In this document: positions 1 through 9,935 of the stretch, piece by piece
Layout: every line of letters starts with the position of its first letter
Position numbering within the stretch: position 1 is the stretch's first letter
Assembly (NCBI RefSeq): GCF_031450785.1
Contig: NZ_JARTWB010000003.1
Location: 62,001-126,000 of the forward strand
Reading direction: 5' to 3'
Length of the DNA stretch: 64,000 bases
From: Caballeronia sp. LZ062
GTDB lineage: Bacteria; Pseudomonadota; Gammaproteobacteria; Burkholderiales; Burkholderiaceae
Program-made: the position numbers and the translations under genes
Notes under the pieces: generated by a model
Databases searched by the model: none
Seen by the model: the letters and a program-made list of their open reading frames with translations, nothing else
What the model was told of the DNA's origin: nothing

Positions 1-130
1 CTTCCGAGATGGCGTCGACGCGTGCGCCGGCAAGTCCGAATCTGGAGAACTGGTCCGTTGCTGCTTCGAGGATGCGGCGGCGGGTGGCCTCCGGATCACG
101 CTTGACTGGCTTAGACGGGTTGGTGTCCAT
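1..130 (-). CDS. TetR-family transcriptional regulator, N-terminal part only (runs off the left edge)
   Basis: Reading leftward from an ATG at 128-130, the peptide begins MDTNPSKPVKRDPEATRRR and continues ILEAATDQFSRFGLAG and ARVDAISE. This is the usual start of a TetR DNA-binding domain: a basic arm, helix 1 (ILEAATDQF) and the start of the helix-turn-helix. Only 43 residues lie in the window, so the ligand-binding domain and target cannot be judged. The family generally represses adjacent genes, but no gene with a clear promoter faces it within 600 bases. The family call is firm; the function is open. Confidence 0.85.
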   Translation of the reverse strand, partial: MDTNPSKPVKRDPEATRRRILEAATDQFSRFGLAGARVDAISE

Positions 131-749
131 TTTGGCTGTTGACCTCTCGTTGAGGGAATGGTCGTCCATCTCGTCATTATGGACGGTCTCAATTCGGTCA
201 GATCGTTTTTCGCCCGCTTGGCCTGCTTCATTGTGGATTAGTACGGTCGGTAAGCGTTCGGGGCAATCGTGTGCCACCCGCTTTGCGGCGATTGCGAAGA
301 CGTTTCCTGCCCGAACGAACGAACGACGAGACAGCCGCGCGTTGCTCGGAATCAGAACGCGGTTACGAGGCCTTCGTCGTGGTCCGTCTGCGTCCTGACG
401 CCCTTGCTATTGACGCCTGAGCGGGAACGCGGCGTGGTCGTCGGCTGCATGGGCGATCTTCTGCTTCATGGCGTGCAGGTCGACCGAACCCGCTTATGGT
501 CCAGGCGGAAGCAGCGCTCACCGACTATCCGCACGACTTCGATGCCGCCGCTTTTCCGATGCAAACACCGAACCAAAACGCGTGGAGAGAGCGACGTCGC
601 ACTGTAAGTGGCACTCGATGCCAGGCAGCCAACTGAAACATCGCTCACAAAACGTTTGCGCCTGACTAAAAGCGCGTCACTGTTAGGCAGACTCTTAAGA
701 ATGGCTTTTTGCCGCCGCTATTAGGGTCTACCGTAAGCCGCTGACCGCC
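131..749. other. intergenic stretch with no convincing gene
   Basis: This 619-base stretch separates the TetR gene from the next plausible gene. On the minus strand, 466-648 reads CLHRKSGGIEVVRIVGE and then stops. A second frame at 407-469 reads MKQKIAHAADDHAAFPLRRQ before a stop. Both pieces have protein-like composition and lie end to end in different frames, so they may be the remains of one broken small gene. I do not recognise the family. Confidence 0.4.
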
Positions 750-1154
750 ATGTACCGAGAAGAACCCGTCCTATCCGAATTCCTCGCCGCCGGTGATGAC
801 ATCAACCTCGCACTGCTGCGGATAGATTGCAAGGAATTCGCTACCGAGGGCGATCGCCGTGTCGCGCGTCGGGCAGTGTTTGCGAAGGCAATGACGAAGC
901 ACCGCTTGCCAGACCTTCGCTCAACGGTGCTGTGCCACGAGATAAGCGCACTCGTTGCAAATCGGCCGGCGATGATGCGCCTCTTCGACTATTCCGAACT
1001 CGAAGCCATGTGCAAGCTGAGAGTTGCGCCATCACTCGTTGACCGGTTCATCGCAGCAAAACGACGGAACCCGCTGTTCGGTCTCGGCGAGATCGTGGCC
1101 TTGGCCGTCTACTCGCCGGGACGCCATCAATGGGGACACATTTGGCACGAGTGA
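750..1154 (+). CDS. hypothetical protein, 134 aa
   Basis: The frame begins MYREEPVLSEFLAAGDDINL and runs 134 residues with strong G/C at third codon positions and mixed charged and hydrophobic composition, unlike the overlapping frames. There is no signal peptide or membrane segment. The middle (CHEISALVANRPAMMRLFDY) looks helical. No good Shine-Dalgarno precedes the ATG, so the start is uncertain. It converges on the DUF1479 gene and stands alone. I recognise no family. Confidence 0.5.
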   Translation: MYREEPVLSEFLAAGDDINLALLRIDCKEFATEGDRRVARRAVFAKAMTKHRLPDLRSTVLCHEISALVANRPAMMRLFDYSELEAMCKLRVAPSLVDRFIAAKRRNPLFGLGEIVALAVYSPGRHQWGHIWHE

Positions 1155-1282
1155 GGCAACGATACGCCGTGGGAGAACCGGACTCGCTTCGGCCGGGACT
1201 CATCCATGAAGAACGGATCACGCACGGTCATCGCCGGGCGAGGCAGGCGCACAGCGCGACGCCCATGCGTGCCATTTTTCAG

Positions 1283-2527
1283 CTATAGATCGAAACCGAG
1301 TTGAGCCTTGCCAAGCGGCGTCAGGTCGTCTGCGGTTGCGCGGCCGATGAAATCGACTTCGAAATGATCGGTCGGGAAGTCCGGCGGGCTTTCGCCTTTG
1401 AGGAAGCTCGGCAACTGACGCTTCAGATACGCGTTGTTTTTGGCGCATGACGGCGCCGAGGCGATATACATCACGTTGCTGTAGCCCGCGCCTTTGTGCT
1501 CGTCTTCGACGGCATGAATCACGTCGCTATGCCAGAACACGGTGTCGCCCGCCTGCATCGTGGGGATGGACGACAACGCCTCGAACAGCGGCGCATGGAA
1601 CTCCGGCTTGATCGAGAGCGCGCGACCGGGCATCGCGCCGCACAGGTCATCGTCGGCGACATCGTCCTGTAGCGCGCGCAACAGGATGTACACCATCGCG
1701 TTGGCAATGGGCACGAGTTGCAGCGTGCCGTCGCCGGGGCCTTGCGGCGTCAACGCGGTCCAGCCCTGGAAGGTGCGGAACATCGAACAGACGGCGGGCG
1801 ACGCGATCTCCTGCACGTCCGTGCGGAAAGCCGCGTCGAACGGGTCGTACGCGCGCCAGTTGCCCGAGAACACGTGGCGATACACCTTGCGGAAATTGCT
1901 CTCGATCCAGCGTTCGACCGAGCCGCCGTCGCAATGCGCCGACAATCCAAGCGACGCGGAACCGGGCGGCCGCCGCCGCAGGCGGTCCGCATAGACGGGC
2001 ACATGTTCCGGGTCGAAGTGAACGCGTCCGTCGCTTTCGTTCCGCCAAAGTTTGTTGAGGAACACGCGCGCCGCCGTCAGCGATTCCGATTGGCGCGCGA
2101 GCACTTGTGGCTTCGACCAGTACACGCCGTAGATCTGCGGCTTGCTCGAAGCCAGCTGACCGAAGTATTTGTCCTCGGCCCGGTTTTCCAGGCGCTTGTC
2201 GAGATGGTTTCCCTCGACATAGCGTGCGATGTCTTCATCCCACCCCTGCACTTGTTCGCGCGGGAAAACGTTGCGAATCACACATGCGCCACGCGATTTG
2301 ACCAGCGCGATCTGCTCGGCCGTCACGCGTTTCTCGGTGATGTCGGAGAACTGAATCTCCGGAATGACGGCTTCGCCGCGATCACGCTGCGCTGCGATTC
2401 CCTTGGCGGCTTCCGCGATGGATTGTTCGACTTCGGCGAAGACCTCACGGTAGTTCGGCAACGCCGCGCGAAGTTCCTTTTTTGCTTGCCGGATTGCGCC
2501 GGCCAAGTCATCGATTTTCAGTGCCAT
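1283..2527 (-). CDS. DUF1479 (YbiU-like) putative 2-oxoglutarate/Fe(II)-type oxygenase, 414 aa
   Basis: The length and whole-sequence pattern match the DUF1479 family, whose best-known member is E. coli YbiU (about 420 residues). The family is assigned to the cupin-fold Fe(II)/2-oxoglutarate oxygenases; the substrate is unknown. Visible here are a candidate iron-binding H198-x-D200 in SAHCDGGS and a distal His in [14 protein letters not shown] (about residues 333-338). An ATG seven codons upstream exists, but AAGGAGA ends six bases before the chosen ATG, which fixes the start at [10 protein letters not shown]. It is divergent from an AraC-type regulator 93 bases away, the likely controller. 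Confidence 0.85.
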   Translation of the reverse strand: MALKIDDLAGAIRQAKKELRAALPNYREVFAEVEQSIAEAAKGIAAQRDRGEAVIPEIQFSDITEKRVTAEQIALVKSRGACVIRNVFPREQVQGWDEDIARYVEGNHLDKRLENRAEDKYFGQLASSKPQIYGVYWSKPQVLARQSESLTAARVFLNKLWRNESDGRVHFDPEHVPVYADRLRRRPPGSASLGLSAHCDGGSVERWIESNFRKVYRHVFSGNWRAYDPFDAAFRTDVQEIASPAVCSMFRTFQGWTALTPQGPGDGTLQLVPIANAMVYILLRALQDDVADDDLCGAMPGRALSIKPEFHAPLFEALSSIPTMQAGDTVFWHSDVIHAVEDEHKGAGYSNVMYIASAPSCAKNNAYLKRQLPSFLKGESPPDFPTDHFEVDFIGRATADDLTPLGKAQLGFDL

Positions 2528-2620
2528 GCTTGTCTCCTTGTGGATCATCGTGGCGATAGCATAGGACGCGTGCCCGAAACTGAGTGATACTATTCCGTCG
2601 ATTCATTTGCGCATTCGGCC

Positions 2621-3592
2621 ATGAAACCTGCATACGAGCATGTCGAGTTCGGCGAGGACTGTTCGGTCCGGGTTTACCATCGGCGGCTTCCGCGTATTCC
2701 GTTCGAGTGGCATCACCACCCCGAGTACGAACTGACGCTCACGATGAACAGTCGTGGCAAGCGCTACATCGGCGACTCGGTCGACGACTACGAAGCGGAA
2801 GATCTCGTCCTCGTGCCGCCCGATTTGCCGCATACGTGGGCGTCCAACCGGTCCATCGAGCCGTCTTCGCCGCAGGTGGCCATCGTTATCTGGTTCGACG
2901 GCGACTGGGCGCGGCGCATGGCGGATTGCTGCCGCGAATATGAACCGCTGCGCAGGCTCTTGCGCCGTGCGGCGTGCGGACTGGCGTTCGACCCGCCCGC
3001 CGGTGAATGGATGCGCGGCCGCCTGGACCGTTTGCTTTCGAGCGCGGCGCGCGAACGGCTGAGTGCGGCACTCGACATTCTGTGCGCACTCGCCGACGCG
3101 CCCGGCCAGCCGCTCGCTTCGCCGAGCGCCTTCAATCAGGCGACGACGGGTCCGTCCGGCCATGAGCCCGAGCGGATCAACCGCGTGCTTTCGATAATCG
3201 ATGCGCGTTTCGCCGAACAGCTGCGGTTGTCGGAACTCTGCGCGGCGGCAAGCCTCTCGGAGCGCACGCTCACGCGATACTTCGTTCAGCATATTGGCGA
3301 GAGCGTGGGACGGTATATCGCCCGAGTCCGCATCGGGCACGCGTGCCGGATGCTGGCCGACACCTCGCTGCCCGTCGCCGTCATCGCTGCGCGATCGGGT
3401 TTCGCGAACGTCGCCAATTTCAACCGGCAATTCAAGGCCGCCAGGCGCACGACACCGGCCGAATATCGGCGGCAGTTCGCGACGGCTGCGCCCGGTGGTC
3501 GAGACGACGCCGCTATCCTGACCGAGCGATCGCCTTCGCTGGAAAGCGAGCGCAAATCAGTCGGCAAGAGAAAGCGGCGAAGCGAGCGTTGA
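2621..3592 (+). CDS. AraC-family transcriptional regulator with N-terminal cupin domain, 323 aa
   Basis: The N-terminal third has a cupin-like sensor signature (PFEWHHHPEYELTLTMNSRG, then LVPPDLPHTW), common in AraC regulators that bind small organic ligands. The C-terminal domain (about residues 190-290) has the two helix-turn-helices: LSELCAAASLSERTLTRYF, and IAARSGFANVANFNRQFK followed by TTPAEYRRQF. A lysine/arginine-rich tail of about 35 residues follows. It is divergent from the DUF1479 oxygenase with a 93-base spacer, so it probably activates that gene. The effector is unknown. Confidence 0.9.
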   Translation: MKPAYEHVEFGEDCSVRVYHRRLPRIPFEWHHHPEYELTLTMNSRGKRYIGDSVDDYEAEDLVLVPPDLPHTWASNRSIEPSSPQVAIVIWFDGDWARRMADCCREYEPLRRLLRRAACGLAFDPPAGEWMRGRLDRLLSSAARERLSAALDILCALADAPGQPLASPSAFNQATTGPSGHEPERINRVLSIIDARFAEQLRLSELCAAASLSERTLTRYFVQHIGESVGRYIARVRIGHACRMLADTSLPVAVIAARSGFANVANFNRQFKAARRTTPAEYRRQFATAAPGGRDDAAILTERSPSLESERKSVGKRKRRSER

Positions 3593-3690
3593 TCGAGCAC
3601 TGCGGCAAGCAGATGCGCCGCAGGCTATCCGGCAGTCATTCAGCACGAGGACATGAAGATTCCGGTCGGCAACACCGAAAGCCCGCTGAA

Positions 3691-5022
3691 TCATCGCGCG
3701 TCGAAGAATCGGTTCACCGGCCTCGGCAGACCCAAATGCTCCCGCAGTGTCGTGCCTTCGTATGCACGCCGGAAGATGCCGCGCCGCTGTAGCTCCGGCA
3801 CCACCTTCGTGACGAAGTCATCCAGTCCGGCGGGCAAGGTCGGGAACATCACGTTGAAGCCGTCGCTCCCCTCCTCGACGAGCCACTGCTCCATCTCGTC
3901 GGCGATATCCGTCGCGGTGCCGACCATCTGCAAGCCCGAATAGCCGCCGACGCGGCGCGCGAGTTCGCGAACGCTCAACCCTTCGGCGCGCGCCATGTCG
4001 ATGACGCGTTCCCGCGCGCTCCGGCTCGCGTTGGTTTCGGGGATCTCGGGCAAGGGGCCATCGGGATCGAACGACGATACGTCGTGCCCCAGCGCGATCG
4101 ACAGCGACGCGAAGCCGCTGTCGTCGTGCACGAAGGTATCGAGCAGCGCGCGCTTTTCCTGCGCTTCGTCCCGCGAGTCGCCGACCACGACGAACGCGCC
4201 CGGCAGAATCTTCAGATGCTCTCGCGCGCGGCCGGCGCGTTCCACGCGGCCCTTCACATCGGCATAGAAACGCTTGCCCGCTGCGAGATTCGGCTGCGCG
4301 GTGAACACGGCGTCGGCGGTTTCGGCGGCCAGTTGCTTGCCCGCCTCCGACGATCCGGCCTGCACCACGACTGGCCAGCCCTGCACCGGACGCGCGATGT
4401 TGAGCGGCCCACGCACCGACAGATACGGTCCCTTGTGGTCGAGCACGTGCAGCTTATTCGGGTCGAAGAAGAGGCCGCTTTCGGTATCGCGCACGAAGGC
4501 GTCGTCGGCCCAGCTATCCCAGAGGCCCGTGACGACATCGTAGAACTCGCGCGCGCGTCGATAGCGCTCGTCGTGCTCCATGTGCTCCTCACGCCCGAAG
4601 TTGCGCGCCGCATCCGGATTGGACGTGGTGACGAGATTCCACCCGGCGCGGCCGTCGCTCAAGTGATCGAGAGACGCGAAGCGGCGCGCGATGTGATACG
4701 GCTCGTCGAACGTAGTCGATGCCGTCGCCACCAGCCCGATGCGTTCGGTCACGGCGGCGAGCGCGGAAAGCAGCGTGAACGGTTCGAACGAAGTGGCGGT
4801 ATGGCTGCGCTTCAACGCATCCACCGGCATGTTGAGCACGGCCAGATGGTCGGCCATGAAGAACGCGTCGAAGCACGCCGCCTCCAGCGTCTGCACGAAG
4901 CGCTTCAAGTGACGGAAGTTGAAGTTGGCGTCGGCGTAAGCGCCGGGATAGCGCCACGCGCCGGTGTGCAGGCTGACCGGGCGCATGAACGCGCCGAGAT
5001 GGAGTTGTCGTGTGTGTGGCAT
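3691..5022 (-). CDS. FMN-dependent monooxygenase, NtaA/SnaA/DszA type, 443 aa
   Basis: The protein is a bacterial-luciferase-fold flavin monooxygenase: LHLGAFMRPVSLHTGAWRYP at the start, DAFFMADHLA, TERIGLVATASTTFDEPYH, and GRAGWNLVTTSNPDAARNFG, the NtaA/DszA-class signature. Members use FMNH2 from a separate reductase and O2 to attack C-S or C-N bonds. The start at 5022 gives a length normal for the family; an upstream in-frame Met would add 31 atypical residues, and no strong ribosome site decides it. It is divergent from tauABC, which suggests sulfur scavenging from an organosulfur compound. No flavin reductase gene is adjacent. Confidence 0.88.
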   Translation of the reverse strand: MPHTRQLHLGAFMRPVSLHTGAWRYPGAYADANFNFRHLKRFVQTLEAACFDAFFMADHLAVLNMPVDALKRSHTATSFEPFTLLSALAAVTERIGLVATASTTFDEPYHIARRFASLDHLSDGRAGWNLVTTSNPDAARNFGREEHMEHDERYRRAREFYDVVTGLWDSWADDAFVRDTESGLFFDPNKLHVLDHKGPYLSVRGPLNIARPVQGWPVVVQAGSSEAGKQLAAETADAVFTAQPNLAAGKRFYADVKGRVERAGRAREHLKILPGAFVVVGDSRDEAQEKRALLDTFVHDDSGFASLSIALGHDVSSFDPDGPLPEIPETNASRSARERVIDMARAEGLSVRELARRVGGYSGLQMVGTATDIADEMEQWLVEEGSDGFNVMFPTLPAGLDDFVTKVVPELQRRGIFRRAYEGTTLREHLGLPRPVNRFFDAR

Positions 5023-5125
5023 CGCGTGGGTCGGCGGAAAGTGGATTCGCGCCACGGTACTGCAACTCGCGAGAACGTGCTCGGATCGGCGGAGACTTTG
5101 CTTTTGAACCCGCAACGAATATGGC

Positions 5126-5172
5126 TAGCAAGAGAACGCGTTGACGCTTATGCCGTTGGCGCTCTCTTGCTA
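5126..5172. promoter_or_regulatory. long inverted repeat between the monooxygenase and tauA genes
   Basis: The left arm 5126-5139 (TAGCAAGAGAACGC) and right arm 5159-5172 (GCGCTCTCTTGCTA) are inverted copies matching at 13 of 14 positions, separated by 19 bases. It lies 81 bases before tauA and 104 before the monooxygenase start. The size suits a LysR-type or similar dimeric regulator controlling both transcripts. No T-tract follows, so a terminator is unlikely. The binding protein is not encoded nearby. Confidence 0.5.
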
Positions 5173-5252
5173 TGCATGAAAGATTGGTAGCCGCGGTACG
5201 CGAAGTGCCTATAGTCGAAGGCTCCATCACATCACTTCACTTCGTCCGCTCA

Positions 5253-6287
5253 ATGACACACACGTTCTATCGTCGCCGACTGATCGCGAGCGCCGTTTCG
5301 TTCCTGCTCGCCGCTGCCGCCCTCTCGCCTATTTCGACGCAAGCCGAGACACGCGAAGTGGTGATCGGCTATCAGGATATGGTCGTGCCGTGGCGCTTCG
5401 CGCAGGCAAGCGGCGCCGTCGAGAAGGCGACGGGCTACAAAGTCACCTATCGCAAGCTCGGCAGCGGCGCGGACGTCATTCGCGCGCTGGCTTCGGGTTC
5501 CATACAGCTTGGCGAAGCGGGATCGAGTCCCATTGCAGCCGGGCTTTCGCAAGGCGTCGATCTCTCGCTCTTCTGGATTCTCGACAACATCAACGACGCC
5601 GAAGCCCTCGTCGCGCGCAACGGCTCGGGCGTGAGCAAGCTCGCCGATCTCAAGGGCAAGACGCTCGGCGTGCCGTATCTGTCGACCTCGCATTTTCATG
5701 CGCTCGTCGCATTGCAGCAGGCGGGCGTCGATCCGTCGGCGGTCAGGATCGTCAATCTGCGTCCGCCCGAAGTGGCGGCTGCGTGGGAGCGCGGCAATAT
5801 CGACGCGACGTATATCTGGGATCCGGTGCTCGCCCGGGTCAAGCAGAACGGCAAGGTGCTCGTCACGTCCGGCGAAGTGGCGAAGGAGACCGGCAAGGCG
5901 ACCTTCGACGGCTTCGTCGCGTCGCGCAAGTTCGCACAGGACAACGCGGCGTTCATGGCCGGCCTCGTCAAGGTCCTCGCCGATACGGACGCGCAGTATC
6001 GCGATCACAAAGCCGACTGGAGCGCGGGTTCGGTTCAGGTGAAGGCCGTGGCCGAGGAGTCCGGCGCGAACGCTGCGGATGTTCCCGCGAGCCTCGCGCT
6101 GTACGCCTTCCCGACCGCGAGCGAGCAGGCGTCGCCGACGTGGCTTGGGGGCGGGCAACAGTCCGGCGCGGCGAAGTCGCTCGCCGCGACCGCGCAGTTT
6201 CTCAAGCAGCAAGGCACCATCCAGAACGTGCTGGCCGACTACTCTGCCGGCGTCGATCCACGCTACGCGCAGCAGGCCGCGAAATGA
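5253..6287 (+). CDS. tauA: sulfonate/taurine ABC transporter substrate-binding protein, 344 aa
   Basis: A signal peptide ([20 protein letters not shown], then [12 protein letters not shown]) is followed by a periplasmic binding protein of the TauA/SsuA class: [54 protein letters not shown] and [16 protein letters not shown]. TauA-type proteins deliver taurine or other sulfonates to TauBC. The Met at 5253 places the signal peptide correctly; an in-frame Met at 5172 would bury it. The stop overlaps the tauB start (ATGA), so the genes are translationally coupled. No TauD dioxygenase follows; the divergent FMN monooxygenase may take that role. Confidence 0.9.
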   Translation: MTHTFYRRRLIASAVSFLLAAAALSPISTQAETREVVIGYQDMVVPWRFAQASGAVEKATGYKVTYRKLGSGADVIRALASGSIQLGEAGSSPIAAGLSQGVDLSLFWILDNINDAEALVARNGSGVSKLADLKGKTLGVPYLSTSHFHALVALQQAGVDPSAVRIVNLRPPEVAAAWERGNIDATYIWDPVLARVKQNGKVLVTSGEVAKETGKATFDGFVASRKFAQDNAAFMAGLVKVLADTDAQYRDHKADWSAGSVQVKAVAEESGANAADVPASLALYAFPTASEQASPTWLGGGQQSGAAKSLAATAQFLKQQGTIQNVLADYSAGVDPRYAQQAAK

Positions 6288-7063
6288 CGGCGCTCGCCAT
6301 CCGCAATCTCGGCGTCACTTACGAAGGCGCGAGCACGCCGGCGCTCCTGGGCGTCGATCTGCACATCGGCAGCGGCGAGTTCGTCGTGGCGCTCGGCGCG
6401 TCCGGCTGCGGCAAGACCACGCTGCTCAACTGCCTGGCCGGCTTCCTCGATCCGACCGAGGGCGAGGCATCGCTCAACGGCGAGCCGATCACCGGACCGG
6501 GCGCGGACCGCGGCGTGGTGTTCCAGAAACATGCGTTGATGCCGTGGCTCGACGTGCTCGACAACGTGGCGCTCGGCTTGCGTTTTCGCGGTATGAAGCG
6601 CGCCGAGCGCCACGAGATCGCGCGGCGCACGCTCGCCCTCGTCGGCCTCGCGCAGCATGAGCACGCGAAGGTGTATGCGCTTTCGGGCGGCATGCAACAG
6701 CGCGTCGGCATTGCGCGCGCGCTGGCGAGCGATCCCGAAGTGCTGCTGATGGATGAACCGATGGGCGCACTCGATGCGCTCACGCGCGAAAGCGTGCAGG
6801 AGCTGATACTCGACGTGTGGGCGCGCACCGGCAAGACCGTCTTCTTCATCACGCATAGCGTCGAAGAGGCGCTCTTTCTCGCGACGCGGCTCGTGCTGAT
6901 GACGCCCGGCCCGGGACGCATCGCGGAAGTGCACGAGTTGCCTTTCGCGCGCGAGTATGTGCGCAGTCGCGATGCACGTGCGGTGAAGTCGTCGCCCGCG
7001 TTCATCGAATGGCGCGAGCGGCTGACGCGCCGTTTGCATCGAACGGAAAGGAAGGCGGCGTGA
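6284..7063 (+). CDS. tauB: sulfonate/taurine ABC transporter ATP-binding protein, 259 aa
   Basis: This is a complete ABC ATPase: Walker [11 protein letters not shown]-loop [19 protein letters not shown], signature [16 protein letters not shown], Walker [16 protein letters not shown] and switch histidine [16 protein letters not shown]. The length and the LMTPGPGRI tail match TauB/SsuB proteins. It energises uptake through the permease encoded next. The start is the ATG overlapping the tauA stop; the stop overlaps the GTG start of tauC. This tight coupling supports one operon transcribed from before 5253. Confidence 0.93.
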   Translation: MTALAIRNLGVTYEGASTPALLGVDLHIGSGEFVVALGASGCGKTTLLNCLAGFLDPTEGEASLNGEPITGPGADRGVVFQKHALMPWLDVLDNVALGLRFRGMKRAERHEIARRTLALVGLAQHEHAKVYALSGGMQQRVGIARALASDPEVLLMDEPMGALDALTRESVQELILDVWARTGKTVFFITHSVEEALFLATRLVLMTPGPGRIAEVHELPFAREYVRSRDARAVKSSPAFIEWRERLTRRLHRTERKAA

Positions 7064-7935
7064 ACCGGCCGGCTTCCGAGGCGCCCTTCTCCGGCGCAAC
7101 CTCTGCGTCGCACCCGACGGGGCGCACCGCCCGTGCAAAACGCCGCGCGCGCTATCGCGGCATGCCCGGCACGGGACCGACGGCGCTGCCGAGCACGCTT
7201 TGCGTTGCTGCGCTCGCGCTGCTCTGGTGGTCCGCCACGCATTTCGGCTGGTTGCCGCCGCTCTTCTTGCCTTCGCCCGAAGCGGTATGGCGCGCATTCG
7301 TCGACGCCTGGCATGGCCGCCTTCAGGGCGGTCTGCCGCTATCCGAGCATCTGCTGTGGAGCGCGATTCGCGTGTTCGGCGCGTTCGCGCTGGCGGTCGC
7401 GACCGCCGTGCCCGTCGGCATCCTGATGGGTGTGAGCCGCATTGCGCGCGGGCTGCTGGACCCGCCGCTGGAGTTCTATCGGCCGCTGCCGCCGCTCGCG
7501 TATCTGCCGCTCGTCGTGATCTGGTTCGGCATCGACGAAACCGCGAAGATCGTCGTCATCTGGCTCGCGTGCTTCGCGCCCATCGCGATGGCCGCGCGTG
7601 CCGGCGTGCGCAGCGCCACCGCCGAGCAGGTGAACGCGGCGTGGTCGCTCGGCGCCAGCTTCGGGCAAGTGGTGTGGCACGTCATATTGCCCGCCGCGCT
7701 GCCTGAAATACTGACCGGCTTGCGCATTGCCGTGGGCTTCGGCTGGACAACGCTCGTGGCCGCCGAGATGGTCGCCGCCACGGCCGGCCTCGGACAGATG
7801 GTCCTCAACGCGTCCAGCTTTCTGCGCACGGACGTGGTCGTCATGGGAATCGTGCTGATCGGGGCGATCGCGTGGATCTTCGACTACGGTATGCGCGCGC
7901 TGGAACGCCGTCTCGTGCCGTGGAAGGGGCGTTGA
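7060..7935 (+). CDS. tauC: sulfonate/taurine ABC transporter permease, 291 aa
   Basis: After a basic cytoplasmic N-terminus come about six hydrophobic segments and the permease EAA loop ([20 protein letters not shown]). [30 protein letters not shown] and [17 protein letters not shown] are typical of TauC/SsuC. I chose the GTG at 7060 because it overlaps the tauB stop and AAAGGAAGG sits just upstream; an ATG at 7009 lies well inside tauB. It forms the membrane channel of the TauABC importer. The operon ends here. Confidence 0.9.
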   Translation: MNRPASEAPFSGATSASHPTGRTARAKRRARYRGMPGTGPTALPSTLCVAALALLWWSATHFGWLPPLFLPSPEAVWRAFVDAWHGRLQGGLPLSEHLLWSAIRVFGAFALAVATAVPVGILMGVSRIARGLLDPPLEFYRPLPPLAYLPLVVIWFGIDETAKIVVIWLACFAPIAMAARAGVRSATAEQVNAAWSLGASFGQVVWHVILPAALPEILTGLRIAVGFGWTTLVAAEMVAATAGLGQMVLNASSFLRTDVVVMGIVLIGAIAWIFDYGMRALERRLVPWKGR

Positions 7936-8337
7936 TGGCTCGCGCCCGCATCGCTTCGGTTCTGCGTTTTGGGCGCGGGATGGAAAGATTGGATCGGGCC
8001 AGCGTTCGAGGCATCGCCGCCGTTTAGATTGATCTGTCGCGGCGGCTTTCGCGCCTTCCAACGAGACAGCAACCGTTGCGCATCGTGAACTCAGTGACGA
8101 GAAGGGCCGACCGAACAAGCGCATGGTCTGCGCCTGTTTCAGTTGGCGACACACGCTTGCACTAGGCGCTTGCACTACGCGCTCGCGCAGGCGCTCGGCT
8201 GCGCGTCGGTGGGCGTATCGTTCTCGCCCGAGCCGATGCCCCAACGAAGGCGGACCGATACGAACGTCGAGGCAATCAACCGCGCGCAGCATTTCGTCGC
8301 GAGAGGAACCGTGGAATCTCGGCCTTTCAGCCATGCA
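7936..8337. other. intergenic stretch with no gene seen
   Basis: About 400 bases lie between the convergent ends of tauC and the chemoreceptor gene. A loose inverted pair, CGCGCCC near 7945 and GGGCGCG near 7972, could form a long-looped hairpin after tauC, but it has no T-tract. No reading frame here has convincing composition. Confidence 0.5.
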
Positions 8338-9882
8338 TCAGACGACGAAAACCGCCGTCGATGCGCGCAACTCGCCGGCTTGCGATTCGAGCGCATTCGT
8401 GGCAGCAGCCGCCTCTTCAACGAGCGCCGCGTTCTGTTGCGTCACCTGATCCATCTGCGATACCGCCTGATTGACTTGCCCGATGCCCTTGCTTTGCTCT
8501 TCAGAAGCTGCGGCGATCTCGCTCATCAGCCCCGTGACTCGCTTGATGGCTTCGGTGATCTGCGTCATGGTTGCGCCAGCGTCCTCGACGTGCGTCGTTC
8601 CGGTGCGCACGCGTTCAACCGACCTGTCGATCAACTCGCGCACTTCTTTCGATGCCGCTGACGACCGTTGCGCAAGGGATCGCACTTCCGAGGCGACCAC
8701 GGCAAAGCCTCGCCCGTGTTCGCCGGCTCGCGCGGCTTCGACGGCGGCGTTCAGTGCCAGGATGTTCGTCTGAAACGCTATTCCCTCGATGATTCCGGCG
8801 ATCTCCGCAATCTGCTTCGAGTCGCTGTTGATTGCTTCCATCGTCGCGACCACATCGGAGACCACACTCGCGCCACGGTCGGCGACATCTGCGGCTGCAG
8901 AAGCGAGGCGGTTTCCTTCCTGCGCGTTGCTCGTGTTATTAGTCACCGTCGACGTCAATTCTTCCATGCTGGCTGCGGTCTGCTGGAGTGATGCCGCCTG
9001 TTCCTCCGTGCGTTGCGAAAGATCGAGGTTGCCGGCGGCAATCTGCTTGGACGCAGTGGCGATCGAATCCGCCGACGTCTGAATGGCCGTGACGGTTTGC
9101 TTCAGTTGCCGCTGCATGCGGCTGATGGAATACAAAAGGCTCGTGCGATCATCCGGCGCGGTCACGACCGGCACCGATAAGTCGTTGCTCGCAATCCCGT
9201 CCGCAATGTGCACCGCATATTCCGGCTCTCCGCCGAGCGTGCGTCGCAGCGAACGGTTGAGCAACACGGTAGTCAGCGCAAGCAGCGTGGCCATGCCAGC
9301 GAACACCAGAACAGCGCGATACACCGACCGCATGAAGTCCGCCTCGAGATCATCGAGGTAGACACCCGTCAGAATGGTCCATTGCCACGGCTTGTATGAG
9401 GCAACATGGCTGAGCTTGGGCACGCTTTCGCTTGCGCCGGGCTTCGGCCAGCTATATCGAAGGAAGCCCTGGCCGTCGCGCTGCGCGAGCGCCACCGCGT
9501 CGGACCACATGTGAATGCCGTCCTTGTCCTGAACGTCTTTGGCACTCTTGCCTTCCATGTCCGGTTTCGTGGAGTGCATCACCAGCGTGACATCGGGATC
9601 GATGATCGCGAAATAGCCATCCCCGCCGTAACGCATCACGCGGACGCGCTCGGCCGCCTGTTTGCGCGCTTCCGCGTCGGTGAGCTGCCCCGTCTGCACT
9701 TTCGCCGCGTAGTCTTTGATTGTATTGACCGCGGCGTCAGTGACCGAGGTGAGCGTGGCGCGGCGTTCCTCGAATCGGATTTCGCGCATTTCGAACGCAT
9801 CGAAGATGGAAAGAGCGGTGAGGCAGACGAGGCTAATTGCCAAGGGAACCCACATGCGGACTCGGAAAGGAATATTTTTCAT
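8338..9882 (-). CDS. methyl-accepting chemotaxis protein with sCache-type sensor, 514 aa
   Basis: An N-terminal membrane segment ([19 protein letters not shown]) is followed by a periplasmic single-Cache region of about 150 residues ([20 protein letters not shown], then [16 protein letters not shown]), a second membrane segment ([18 protein letters not shown]), a HAMP-like linker and a cytoplasmic signalling domain. The hairpin tip is intact: [20 protein letters not shown] and [17 protein letters not shown]. Cache domains often bind small organic acids or amino acids. The C-terminus lacks an NWETF-type pentapeptide for CheR/CheB. A sigma-28-like promoter lies just upstream. Confidence 0.93.
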   Translation of the reverse strand: MKNIPFRVRMWVPLAISLVCLTALSIFDAFEMREIRFEERRATLTSVTDAAVNTIKDYAAKVQTGQLTDAEARKQAAERVRVMRYGGDGYFAIIDPDVTLVMHSTKPDMEGKSAKDVQDKDGIHMWSDAVALAQRDGQGFLRYSWPKPGASESVPKLSHVASYKPWQWTILTGVYLDDLEADFMRSVYRAVLVFAGMATLLALTTVLLNRSLRRTLGGEPEYAVHIADGIASNDLSVPVVTAPDDRTSLLYSISRMQRQLKQTVTAIQTSADSIATASKQIAAGNLDLSQRTEEQAASLQQTAASMEELTSTVTNNTSNAQEGNRLASAAADVADRGASVVSDVVATMEAINSDSKQIAEIAGIIEGIAFQTNILALNAAVEAARAGEHGRGFAVVASEVRSLAQRSSAASKEVRELIDRSVERVRTGTTHVEDAGATMTQITEAIKRVTGLMSEIAAASEEQSKGIGQVNQAVSQMDQVTQQNAALVEEAAAATNALESQAGELRASTAVFVV

Positions 9883-9908
9883 TACTTTGCGGCTAGGGAA
9901 AACCCTCG

Positions 9909-9935
9909 TTTACGGCAATATTACCGATCACTTTA
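9909..9935 (-). promoter_or_regulatory. sigma-28 (FliA)-type promoter of the chemoreceptor gene
   Basis: On the minus strand the sequence reads TAAAGTGA, 11 bases, GCCGTAAA. The known flagellar sigma-28 consensus is TAAAGTTT, N11, GCCGATAA. The match is 6/8 in each box with exact spacing, and it ends 27 bases before the ATG. Two other chemoreceptor genes in this window have similar elements, which strengthens the call. Confidence 0.65.

Noticed and set aside
5155..5172. sigma-54-like promoter (TTGGCGCTCTCTTGCT) before tauA
   Set aside because: The GG to GC spacing is nine bases instead of the required ten, and the -24 box deviates. The sequence is better explained as one arm of the inverted repeat.
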